From Gentiana macrophylla (taxonomy: Eukaryota > Streptophyta > Magnoliopsida > Gentianales > Gentianaceae), in NCBI GenBank assembly GCA_026214975.1, contig CM047815.1:79699299-79763298 (forward strand): 64,000 nucleotides of DNA, in the 5' to 3' direction. Position numbers and translations under genes: made by a program. The notes under the pieces were generated by a model. It saw nothing but the letters and a program-made list of their open reading frames with translations. It ran no database searches and was not told the DNA's origin. Positions 10,641 through 22,914 of the stretch are shown here, one piece after another. Positions within the stretch are counted from its first letter, which is position 1, and each line of letters opens with the position of its first letter.

Positions 10641-12145
10641 ATTCGAGAATAGTTATTATAAAGTCCTAGAGCCATGATAATAGACTGAAAACGAGCAACA
10701 TGGAGTGATTTGGTGAACACGTCAGCTGATTGAGCTTTGGAAGAAACAAGAAGGGGTTTGATAAGGCCAACTTGGAGTCTTTCATGGACAACATGACTAT
10801 CCAACTCAATGTGCTTGGTATGCTTGTGAAAAATCTGGTTTCAGCTATGTGAATGGTTGCTTGATTATCACAAAAACAATGGAATGGGCTGGACCACATT
10901 TTAATGATGATCTTTCAACAAAATGTCATTGAAGCTCACAAGTGGTAATCGCCATAGCCCGATATTCAGCTTCTGCATAGCTTCAGGAGACTGTGGTTTG
11001 TTTCTTGGAATGCCAACTAACCAAGGCATGCCCAAGGAAGATGCCATAGCCAGTAACTGATCTTTGTGTAATGGAACAAGAGGCTCAATATGAGTCACAA
11101 AATGCCTTTAATACTGGTTTTGAGTTAGAAGGGAAAAAAGTCCTTGTCCATGTGAGGCCTTGATGTATCTTAGTAACCATTGTGTTGCTGTTAAATGACG
11201 AGCATATGGTTTATCGAGAAATTGACTGAGGTGATGTAGCGTATTTGAAATGTTAGGCTGTGTTATGGAGAGGTATAGCAGCTTGTCAATGTCTGATTAA
11301 GGTTCTGAGGTTGTGTCATTGGTACCAGACTCAAACGAGGTTTTGGCAGCCTTGCAATCAAGGAATCCAAATTCTTGCAATAGTTCAAGAGCATATTTTT
11401 GATGGGACAACATAGTGCCTTTAGATAAACGGGCAACCTCTAACCCCAAGAAGTATTTTAGGGACCAATATCTTTGATGCTTAAGGTATGATGAAGATAA
11501 ACCTTGAAAGTTATAATGGCCTGTTTTGATGTACGCTAACTAAGATATCAGCAACATAGGCTAGAAGAGCAGTAAAAACATTTCTTTTGTGAGAAACAAA
11601 GAGACTATAGTCACCTTTGGCTTGAGTAAACCCATAATCTGTGAGAGTAGCTGTGAGCTTCATGTTCCATTGATGACTAGATTGATGCAACCCATATATA
11701 AATTTCTCCAATTTGCATAAGATTTGTGGTGGATAATGAGAGTCAGGAGGAGGTTTTATGTAGACTCCCTCTAATAGATCCCCGTGGTGAAATGCTTTAT
11801 TATTATCAAGCTGATGTAAAAACCAATTTTGAGAAGCTGTCAAAGCCAAAAGCACTCAATTAATTATTAGTTTCGCAACTAGTGAGAATGTTTTAAGTAA
11901 TGAATTCCAAGAATTTGAGTAAAACCTTTAGCTACGATGTGTGCTTTGTATCCATCAATGGAACCATCTGCTTTATGTTTGACCCTATAGACCCATTTCC
12001 AGCCTATAGCACGTTTGCCTTGAGGCAAAGGAACCACAATCCATGTACCATTTTGAGAAGTAGCAGCTAATTCAGCCTCCATGGCTGATCTCCACTGTTG
12101 GGAGTTGGGACTGATTAGCTTCCTCAAAAGCGGTAGTTTCAGCAT
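10478..12145 (-). pseudogene. Copia reverse transcriptase and RNase H, broken
   Basis: From high to low coordinates, 12145-11879 carries the RT N-terminus (EAELAATSQNGTW, then KRAIGWKWVYRVKHKADGS, then YKAHIVAKGF). 11855-11511 continues with QLDNNKAFHHGDL, a mutated form of the QLDV-NAFLHG-L pattern, and FIYGLHQSS. The FVSHK...YVADI segment matches the Y-DD catalytic box but reads YVADI, so one catalytic Asp is lost. 10900-10650 carries RNase H, with FCDNQATIHIA and, in another frame, DSHVVHERLQVG and DVFTKSL. The frame changes several times. Confidence 0.8.
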
Positions 12146-12605
12146 TTAAATGAACATCTAAAATAAAGTTCTTGTATGCAGGAGACGAATGGTCAAAAAA
12201 GCAGAATTTGTCTAAAGAATGTGAAGTGGACTGAGATTTAGTAGTAGGGCAAGGAGTGGAATGGAATTTAGTGGAAGTACAAGGAGTAAATGCCAAGGCA
12301 TTGCAATAGAAATCATGCAAATAAGCAGGAGTATTTTTAGTGCGTCTCCTGACAGACAATAAGGATTTAGAAGATTGTGGATGAGAGACAGCTGTCTGTA
12401 GGTCAGGACCTTGTTGATGTTGAAAAGGATTGGGAGACATGAGGCAAGTTTGGTCAGGAGTAGGAGATCCATATAGTGATAATGAACGATCAGCTGAGAT
12501 AGGAAAATCAGCAGGTGAGATATGATTAGAAAAAGGAAGATGGAGGTCATCAAACGATTCTGGTAGGGTACAGTCATAGAGCTAAAATGCATAGTATGCG
12601 TTGAG

Positions 12606-13400
12606 TCAGTGGAGAAAGGGAAATAAAATTCTTGATATGCGACAAGCCTCGAGATCTAGAGGATATAGCTTTTGGTTGTGGCAGATCTCGAGGATATAGC
12701 TTTTGGTTGTGGAAGAAAAGGCCCCCCCCAAAAAAACAGTATACTCTACCCTGGGATCAAATTTACTCCTTTGCATTGTCATTGGTGGTGGCATAACCCA
12801 GGCTACCAAAGAGATTTGTAAACTGGCATACAAGAGTAAAGTGCTTGGAAGGGACTAATGTTCTTCAATAGCGGAGTAGGTGTAAAATTGATGATTAAAA
12901 CTGCATGTTTAACAAAATAATCCCGATAAGCAATAGGCACCTTTCATTGAATTTTAAGGCTACATGCAACATTGAGAATATGTTGGTGTTTGTGTTCTAC
13001 AAGACAATTTTGTTCAGGGGTAGACACACAAGATGTTTGATGTATACTGTTTTTATAGACTAATAATAAGCATTAATGTTGAATTCTGGGCCATTATCAG
13101 ATCTGATTATTTTGATAATTTTGTGAAACTCGAGTCTCAACATATTTACCGAAGTTGAATAAGTAGACTATTGCCTCTGATTTTGTTTTTAGCTAGTAAA
13201 GCCAAGAAAATCTAGTAAAATCGTCTACGATTGTGAGGAAATACTTTTCACCATGAACAATAGAAAATTTATTCGTCCCCCCAAATGTCAACATGGACAA
13301 GATCAAATGGGGCAGTAGTGCTAGAGACACTCAGAAGAAATGACAATTACTTTTTTTCTATAAGACAAACTGAACAAAAACCATTTTTTGGAACAGAAAT
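12606..13400 (-). pseudogene. Copia integrase region, broken
   Basis: 12833-12606 holds the end of the integrase core and the KFDPRVEYTVFLG motif that follows it (usual pattern: KF-PR---CVFLGY). Further up to about 13400 the sequence is consistent with the rest of integrase but lacks an open frame. A 31-bp direct duplication at 12661-12714 disrupts this end. Confidence 0.65.
12661..12714. repeat. 31-bp direct duplication
   Basis: GGATATAGCTTTTGGTTGTG occurs at 12661 and again 31 bp later. Because 31 is not a multiple of three, it shifts the frame of the retroelement polyprotein. Confidence 0.8.
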
Positions 13401-13688
13401 TGAAGAGTCTGATTGTTTTACAATCTGAAGTTGGCTTATTTGACAAATGGCCTAAACAAAACTGCCACAAAAAGAAGCTGTATTAGGGATTGCAACTTTA
13501 CAATTCTTATTGTGCAATTCTTATTGGTAAAGGCCTCTTATGATTTAGCTGATCCAATCTTCCTCATGGAGGTAAGATTCTGGATTTTACAGGAAGACTG
13601 AGTAAATGTGACAGGAGTAAGGAAATGATTTTACCAATTGGCCAAGGGATAACAGATTGAAGCCAAAACTAGGAACAAACAGAATTTG

Positions 13689-14900
13689 TTATAATGTTAT
13701 GGTGGAAGTAGGACTAACAAGCAATGTAATACCATTTGGCAGTGTGACAAACATGTTACGGACTGGGTAGTAGAAGTCAAAAAAGAAAAGATAACAAGAG
13801 GTGTGTGATGCTGCTCTTGAATCCAAAATCCACTTATTTTGAAGATAGTCAAATACTTTATCTTCCCCCGAAGCGATAGTTTGACCAGCACTATCAGAAA
13901 GAACAGTTGGAGCAGTTGAACTTGAATCACATTCAGGTATTGCAGGTGTATGATCAACTTTCACCATCTGCATTATGTGTTGAAATTGCCCTTGAGACAG
14001 CACAGTAGGTGCATTGAAGTTGTTTGAACCAGGAGCTTCACAACCTGAAATCAAAGACTCGTTAGCAATTTCAGCCACTAAATTTGCAGCATGAAGTTCT
14101 CTTCCTCTTCCTCTTCCTCTATAATCTAGAGAATAGCCGTGTAGTTTGTAACATTTGTCAATTATGTGGCCTATCATGCCACAATGTGTACACTGAGGCC
14201 TCCTTGAGTTTTGCTGACTACTTGTACGAAAAGTTTGGCTATCATTTCATCTATGACCAGCAGCTTGTGCAATCATGTTAGATCAATGCCTTGTGAATTT
14301 TGATTATTCACTGTTGGTGCTTCAGAAAAAGTGACATGACCACAACTATAATTCAACTGACGTTCATGTTTTATAGCGATAGAAAATGCTACATTGATAG
14401 ATGAAAGAAAGTTCATGATCTGGGCTGGCGATCTCACTCTACTAATGCTCTGATTTAAGCCTTTTAATAAACGAATAACGTGATCAGACTCGACATAGTT
14501 TCACACAATATTCATACCTCAAGGGAGAAAAGGCCTAAGCAACATCATTTCATCCAAGAGTTTTAAGCCTAGTGGAACAATCGGTTACTGTAGTCTCTCC
14601 TTGCTTGACTTTTTGGATTTCTTTGGTGAGATCTCACAACTGAAGGAATCACTTGTAGAGAAGCGCTGCTTCAAATCCATTCCAAACAAGCTTTGGAGTT
14701 CCCAACTGTATGATGCTTTGTGCGATTGCTGGTGAAATTGATGATCCAAGACAGAACCATGTGGTTGCATTGTTCCCAAGCCTCATATTCATTGCTTGTG
14801 TTCTTAGCTACGGGTAGTGCACCATCAATAAAACACATTTTATTCTTAGAACTAAATGCAATTCACATTGATCTGCTCCAGATATGATAATTATGATCTG
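13689..14900 (-). pseudogene. Copia gag and protease region, broken
   Basis: The 162-residue frame at 13689-14177 shows a nucleocapsid zinc knuckle end (GHIIDKCYKLHGY) followed by a glycine/arginine stretch (RGRGRGR). The protease motif reads WILDSRAASHTS. The usual form is WILDSGATSH, so the active-site Gly is Arg here. Upstream gag sequence continues toward the primer site at 15047 in broken frames. Confidence 0.75.
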
Positions 14901-15046
14901 TAAGCGGCGGTTGCACTAGTTAAGGATTTTCACTAGGGTGAAGAAAAAACGTGAAGATGGATTGATAGAGAGAGAAGACAATGATCACTTCTCCATAATC
15001 TGAATTTTCAGCGATAAAACCGAATCAAGTCAAGGAGATGCAGTGC

Positions 15047-15058
15047 GCTCTGATACCA
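15047..15058 (-). promoter_or_regulatory. Primer-binding site of the minus-strand Copia element
   Basis: The minus strand reads TGGTATCAGAGC, the initiator Met-tRNA complement, directly next to the right LTR. Confidence 0.85.
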
Positions 15059-15420
15059 TTATAAATTGGAGAGAAAAGAGCTAAACCAACAGATGAGAGC
15101 TTCGAGAGCAATCGACAAACTTGTTTATTGATGAGCTGAAAGTTTTACATCTGGAAAAACCACTTTACTGCTGGCTACTGAAATGCTTATATACAGATAA
15201 GATAAGAAGTAACCGCTAAGTTTGACTAACTAATTGACTGGTCTAACTAATGTCCAAGTGGCATGATACAATTGGCTAGGCTAAGCTATAATAGCTTCTG
15301 GGTTTTCCGCAAAAGGGTGGCTACTCTGTTTCTGAAGTGTATTAGCATGTGAGCTTTGGTTTTCAGGACTAGGACTTGCTTGCTGTGGTGCTGAATGTGA
15401 GCAATCCGTAAGAACTCGCA
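15059..15420 (-). repeat. 5' LTR of the 10.4-15.4 kb Copia element
   Basis: It starts after the primer site with TTATAAATTGGAGAG. It resembles the left copy over about 280 bp and probably ends around CTCGCA at 15421. Confidence 0.7.
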
Positions 15421-16798
15421 TCCTGAATTAGGAAATCACAATCAACTTAAGGGTCTGTTGTAGGTGGGGTTATATCTGTTTTAGGACTCTTTACTGTCCC
15501 AAAGTGCGTGCCATCTTTTCCCTTTCCTTCTTATTGATGGACCTGGAACAAGGACGACGGGCTGGAGGATTGATGCTTTGACAGTAATATGCTATCAATA
15601 TTTAATTCCATTAGAAATGTACATCGACTTTCTTTAGAGATATGTGCCCTAACTTTTTCTTAAAATTTATTTATGGAAAAATCACTATACCTTGTACGGT
15701 TGTACCTCATTTTTTTTTTCCCGTCCTGTTTTTAGTAAAAGCAAAATGAATGAGTTCTGACTAGACGACCATTGGGGAATTCTTGTTTTAGTAATCTTTT
15801 ATAGAAATTGTATCAGGATGATATTCTCCATTAAGAACTCTTTTAGGGAAATTTGCAGAGTAGGTAATGAAGAACTCAAAGACAAGTTGAAGTAAATTCT
15901 TTTTAAAAGCATAGAAATGGATGAAACAAATTCTAGATTCACTTTTGAGGATTGATAGTGTATATTATTTGGTAGATTACACAGAATTCAAACAGCCTCC
16001 ATTTTGCTTCACTTAAAAAGTAATCAACTCCTAATGACGTAGCTAGTGAGGTGTTAACCGATGCGCGTCTATTGCTAGTTGGAAACATTTTCCAAACCCC
16101 CTCTTCGGTTTGGTTTTCTGGGCCGTTGAGAAATTATGAAAGGGCCCCCCTTTTGAGTAAAAAGCTAAATGGAGGCTTCGAGCGTGCCTGAAATGTGGGC
16201 GCTCTAAAGGTTGATCACGAAGCATTCCATTTGATAAGGTAGTAGTAGTAGTTATGTTTTGTCAGCGGTTAAGAGCTTCTAAGTAGCGTCACACTTTGTT
16301 CATTTTCCATGTCTCATTAAGCATTCCCTTGAAACGGAATATACGTATGTACACTTTTTTTTTTTCAACTAGTTAAGTCTTTTTTTTTTAGTTACTTACC
16401 TGGTATATGTTTGGAACTTCTGCTAATGTGCACATCAAGAGAAAGGCCACATGTAGTACAGGGTAGTGGCCTTTATGTATTATCTACGTATTGTTGTCCA
16501 TGCTCAGTACGGATAGGAGATAAATGGATCGCGATCCTATGATCAACACTTTTTTATGTTGATGTAGCGGCTGCTGTATATCAGACATTCCACAAAAATG
16601 ACATCAATGCAGTGTCATTTGAGTTTCCCTTTGCCAGTAGGCCAGTGATTTAACTAATGCAGGATTCTTTCAAATCTCGAAAGTCAGTTTCTTTTGTCTT
16701 GTTGGGGTATCTGATGTGATGTCTGGAAAATGCGTATGCCTTGATTTACTGTTTTCCATATTGATGGTGTGAACTGATTCCACTTTTTATTATTATAG
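15421..16798. other. Intergenic, no gene assigned
   Basis: Mixed composition with short frames only. No family was recognised. It separates the Copia element from an exon-like open stretch. Confidence 0.4.
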
Positions 16799-16936
16799 GT
16801 TGAGGACAAGGAATTTGGAGAATTACGTGCAGCCATGCTGCTACCAACCTCAAGATCTTATGCTCAGTTCTTGAATGTTGCTGTCAGAGAAATATATGAA
16901 TTGTTGCCCCCCACCCCCCAATGTTCACAATATTGA
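16799..16936 (+). pseudogene. Orphan exon-like open stretch
   Basis: A good splice acceptor (a T-rich tract then TATTATAG) precedes 45 codons beginning VEDKEFGELRAAML and including SRSYAQFLNVAVREIYELL, followed by TGA. The residue composition, with amphipathic helical character, looks like real protein rather than chance. No partner exon was found nearby, and the Copia element at 10.4-15.4 kb may have removed or displaced one. The protein family is not recognised. It may be the last exon of a decayed or rearranged gene. Confidence 0.35.
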
Positions 16937-17759
16937 ATGATAAGACATGTAATCTTTTTTTGTCAAGACAAGCAAGTACTAAGTATCTTCTTAGTACTTG
17001 TTTATTCATGAATAAGACACAGACAGATAGGGAGAAAGATAAGCATTCTATTAGGACAGTGCTGGATTTTAATGACTATCATCAATTGCTGATTTGGCAT
17101 TTCCTCTTATTTGTCTTATTAGTAGTGCAACTTTGCAAGTCAGTCATATTGGTGGTCATGGAGATGGTTAATGGCCTACTATATAATAGGGTAACCATAT
17201 TAACAAGCCTCTTTATCTCATTATGTCATACTCAACTTGAATATGTGAATTATACCTTTTCCAATATGCATGTGTATGATACATTTTTTTCATCAACAAA
17301 ACAAAACAAAACAAAACAAAACAATTAAAAGTTAGCTTCCAAATTTGACAGGTACGAGCAAGTGTAGTATACTCTTACATTCGATGCAAAACTAGACTTT
17401 TAGGTGCAAACCTATCATTTCCTAATGAAAGGATTCAGGTCCATAACCATAAGTTTTTGTGCACGAGCTCTTGTTGCACTTGCTAACAAGACCCTATCGT
17501 TTAGTATTACACACAAGAAATAGACACAAATACATATGAGGCACGAGATATATAGAACGCTTAATTTCACATATAAAGTGTGCAACACTTGACACAACAT
17601 CCAAAATCAAAATTGATAAAACTAAAATTGGTAGTCAAAGAGGATACAGATACTGAGAGCTAATAATATAATGCATCAGGTTTTGATTAAAAAACATCAA
17701 TTCAAAATGATAACAATAAGTTCCAAGATAAGCAAAATTCCAACTTCTTTGCAAGATTT
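16937..17759. other. Intergenic with short simple repeats; eL42 3' UTR on its right side
   Basis: An (AAAAC)n run occurs at about 17297-17325. The last 150 bp or so should be the 3' UTR of the minus-strand eL42 gene. No other gene was seen. Confidence 0.45.
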
Positions 17760-19433
<1,674 letters not shown>

Positions 19434-19532
19434 TTTTTACGGCCGGAAGAGTGTGAAAGCACAACTGGCCGATCTGGATGAGATTGTTCTCTGAAGCCGT
19501 CGAGAAAACGTGAAAATGAGAATTGGGGAGTC

Positions 19533-19558
19533 TTATATATATGAAGTCATTAGGGTTT
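19533..19558 (-). promoter_or_regulatory. TATA box and telo-box of the eL42 gene
   Basis: On the minus strand AAACCCTA (complement of 19551-19558) stands just upstream of ATATATATAA (19533-19542), about 100 bp before the start codon. Telo-boxes are known to be enriched in promoters of plant ribosomal protein genes. A TGGGCT site-II-like motif lies further upstream, near 19607. Confidence 0.65.
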
Positions 19559-19908
19559 TTGGACACTGAAGGATTATAGAGTAATGGTAGGCCGAGCTTT
19601 TAATGTTTGGGCTTGTCGCTCCGAATGAAAGTTGAAAGGCCCGAATAATAATGCTTTACTTTTTTTTTTTTTTTTTTTGATACATTGCTTTACCTTTTCA
19701 TCTTCTTTTTTTCTAAGTAATTCGAACCAATTCTCGAAATATTATCACGACGACAATAGATTTTACGGCAGAAGAGACGGCGAGAGACTTTGTTCTGATG
19801 AGTTGTATACTTATTTGCCAAGTGCCTTCATGTTTCAGGCGTAAGGCCGGATAGAGAAACACCGTCTTACTTAAATGTTGTGATGTGTGCCTACTAAGGG
19901 ATTACGGT

Positions 19909-20663
19909 GGCTCGTTTGAATGTCTGCTCCAATCTCCTTTCTCGTAAGCTTGATACGGTATTCCGAACCATAAAAGAATGATAGTCCGTAACGATGATGG
20001 AGTTGATAGGTTAATGACATTCTACCTATCTGTTTTCTTTCTTAGTTTACGTCTCATTTGTTCTAATTTAGAAAACAAGAATAATGATGACTTATAACTA
20101 ATAATATCATTGCAGCTTATGAGGTCTTCCACCATATGAACTTAGGAAGTACTAAGAAAAAACTAGGAGTACAAGAAGAGCGGCGGCAGGAGTTTTTCAT
20201 GATTTTTCCACTTGTTTGGAGTCAATTTTATATTTAAATTCGGCGTTTTTCTTGTTTGCACTTCATAACGACTTTGATGATATTCATACAGCAATAACCA
20301 CAGATATTTTCATTTTCGTAATAACCATGAATTGTCAAAAATTTCAACTTTTTTTAACCAATGGTAGACAAAGGTTGTGTTTGTGCAAAATCCAAACATT
20401 TCTCCTATGTCTAACAGCTTTGCAATGCCAAAATCGCTAATGCCATTTGGTTGATGACAGTTGTTGTAAAATTTTGTTGTTTGTTGAATGAAATAATAAA
20501 GAGCATTTTGTTGAAAAAAATATTCATTTGCATTCCATTCCATCAAAATTTGTTGTGACAGACAACTAAATAGAAAAAAACCAATTCCATTTTGATGCCT
20601 ACCAAACGCAGTAATGGAATGATATCATTCTATTTCATCAGATTCCATCAATCCAAACGAGTC
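19909..20663. mobile_element. MITE-like element with terminal inverted repeats
   Basis: The left end GGCTCGTTTGAAT and the complement of the right end GACTCGTTTGGAT match at 11 of 13 positions. The 755-bp interior is AT-rich with no protein signal. No clear target-site duplication was found, so the superfamily is not assigned. Confidence 0.5.
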
Positions 20664-21317
20664 ATAAGTGAATTTCAAACATACTATGCTAATCGTAGAT
20701 ATATAAATTTATGTTGATACGAACAACAACAACAACAATATATTTTTCAATCTAAATTTTTAAAACCAAAACCAAATTGGCTCAAGTCGATTTTCATAGT
20801 TTTAAAAACCATCTAAACAAACCATCTAAACAGATCGGAGAGATAACATATGATGTCCAATGAAATGTCATTCGGTCAAGACAACATTTACGATTGGCAT
20901 ATGATTGATCGATCGATCGTCTCAATGATCATTAGTTGATGAACATCTAATCTAGGAGATATATTGTTGTACCAAATAACATAACTGTTTTTGCTTTCCT
21001 TCAGTCCCATAGTAAACTAAAAGAGACATGTTTTCATGTATCACTGGATAAAACACGATTTTCTACTACTAAATAAAACGTGACTTTTGCATGCCACACG
21101 ATGCCTCCACACCAACAATGTGTGGCTCAAACAAAAGCGAGATGACTACTACCAGGAAGCAAGCCTAAGTTCAAGAAATAATATGGTGGTTCCAACAACA
21201 TTACAAAAGTGATAAAATTCACCTTTAACTCTACAAATCTTGCAAGCTTTTAGTAGTAATCTAACTGCTGCCAGAGTAACACTGGAATGAGGAAGATTGT
21301 AGCCACCCCAACGATCA
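20664..21317. other. Intergenic, CFAP20 3' side
   Basis: AT-rich DNA with an (AAC)n run near 20725. The right part likely includes the 3' UTR of CFAP20. No gene was seen. Confidence 0.45.
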
Positions 21318-22914
21318 TTACACTTTCTGCAAATAGAGCAGATTATAATAGGAGTCTGATATAATCCAAAGACTTAATTTATTAAATATCTGAAGAATTT
21401 GAGTGTTGAATTCATAATAAGTGTTGTATAATACAGTTAACAAACACATCCGAGCCTAACTAACTTTTAAAACTTTCAGATTAAGTGATAAGTGATAAGT
21501 GATAGTTAACAAACGGTTTCACACTGGAGCACTTGTTTGTAAATAAAAAATGCAAAAACAGGATGCCAATAAAAGAACAAGCTCGCTTACCTGCATTGGA
21601 AGGTACAGCTTGAATTCTGGTGGCAGCTCCTCTTCCGAATAGAGGCGATCAGAGAAATAGACTCTTCTTACACGGCAATTGGCATGAACCTGAACTCTCA
21701 ATGTCTCCACATAATTGGTGCCATATGCCTTTCTTGTCAAATCAGCAAGATTCAACAGAACCTGGTTCCACCCATCATCTAGACGCAAGGGCATGGTGCA
21801 TATATACGGCTTCACACGAGTTATAGACTGCAATAAACACATCAAACCCACAGACATTGAAAATGGATCGAATAATTTACGCATTTGCAAACAAGAGAGA
21901 CAAGTGAAAAAACAAACAAGGTTAAGTGTTGGAAAGTAACACTTCAACAGAGTAACCCATCTCATAAGTTATAAACCTTCCATGCATGACCACAGGAAAT
22001 TATCTTCTATCACCCCAAATATGTTACGTAGAGAGCAAATTCCAGAAGCATATGTCCTACTAACTTAACAACCCCCTACTCAGCACAATGCATTCCGCAA
22101 ACACTAGGAACGACTTACACACTTGATAGTTAGATGCTCGAAATCGCCGCCTGACGTTTTTATCATCCAGCACCTGGATCTCAAATGTGAAGTACTTCTT
22201 TAGATTTTTTACAATCATAGCCACAAATGGAAGCTTGATGCCAAGTGTAGCATTTGGATCAGCAGGACATGTAATGTATGCGGTTTGAACGTTGGATCCA
22301 ACTATCTCAAGGACATTGGACTGGATATCTTCATCTTGCACCCTCTTGACATGGCCATTGACAACTGCCAGGGGAGGAAGGGGGGAAGAATAGAGTGAGA
22401 TGGGGAGAAAACACATCTTGAAAAAGAAACACTCAAACAAGCGTATGTCATCGAAAAAATGAAAGTGGGTCGATGTTTAATTTGAATAAACCATTCTCAT
22501 CATGCCTTCCCTAACAATTTAACTGTCTTGTGGTTCATTGCATACTAAAGACACCCATATGTTTAATTGTTCTTGAAACACTTAGATTACACCACAATAT
22601 GAAAGCCAAGTTGTTTACTTGAGGAAAATAAACACAAAGATGCACATACAAGAAACAATTCATTTAGTTAATTGAGTCCATTAATACTAAAAAAATCTCC
22701 AAGCTATATGGATGATTGTGATTCAAGATAACAAAGTTACCTTCTTTATCCCATATCTGTAAAGGTTTGCTCCTGGAAAAGCCATGAAAGGATAGAGATC
22801 AACTTGGCAAGAAGATAATTTCATAAGGAAATTCAAAAGCAATAAGTCGATTTCCACGTACCCCAGACTGTATAAAATGGACAGAAACCCAGACTGGAAG
22901 GTGTTCTTAAACAT
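21318..22914 (-). CDS. CFAP20: Cilia- and flagella-associated protein 20 homologue (BUG22)
   Basis: Five coding exons on the minus strand: 22862-22914, 22741-22772, 22123-22364, 21591-21827 and 21318-21326. They total 573 nt and 190 residues, the usual family length. The start [18 protein letters not shown], the middle [19 protein letters not shown], then [15 protein letters not shown] and the block [20 protein letters not shown] are diagnostic of this very conserved family. Junctions are clean: GG|GTACGT, GAAG|GTAACT, CAA|GTGTGT and CAG|GTAAGC. The last exon adds only Lys-Val before the stop. In ciliated organisms the protein is an inner-junction protein of axonemal doublet microtubules. Flowering plants lack cilia, so the role here must be different and is not known from the sequence. 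An untranslated first exon near 24990 is likely. Confidence 0.95.

Larger units (their letters stand above)
10368..15420 (-). mobile_element. Copia retrotransposon (minus strand), defective
   Basis: LTR-like direct repeats occur at about 10368-10640 and 15059-15420. Both contain AAGTAACCGCTAAGTTTGAC and the segment CTTGCTTGCTGTGGTGCTG. A primer-binding site lies at 15047-15058. Between them the minus strand carries gag, protease, integrase, reverse transcriptase and RNase H in Copia order, broken by many stops and frameshifts. The left LTR lacks about 75 bp present at the start of the right copy, so the left end is truncated. No target-site duplication could be identified. Confidence 0.85.
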
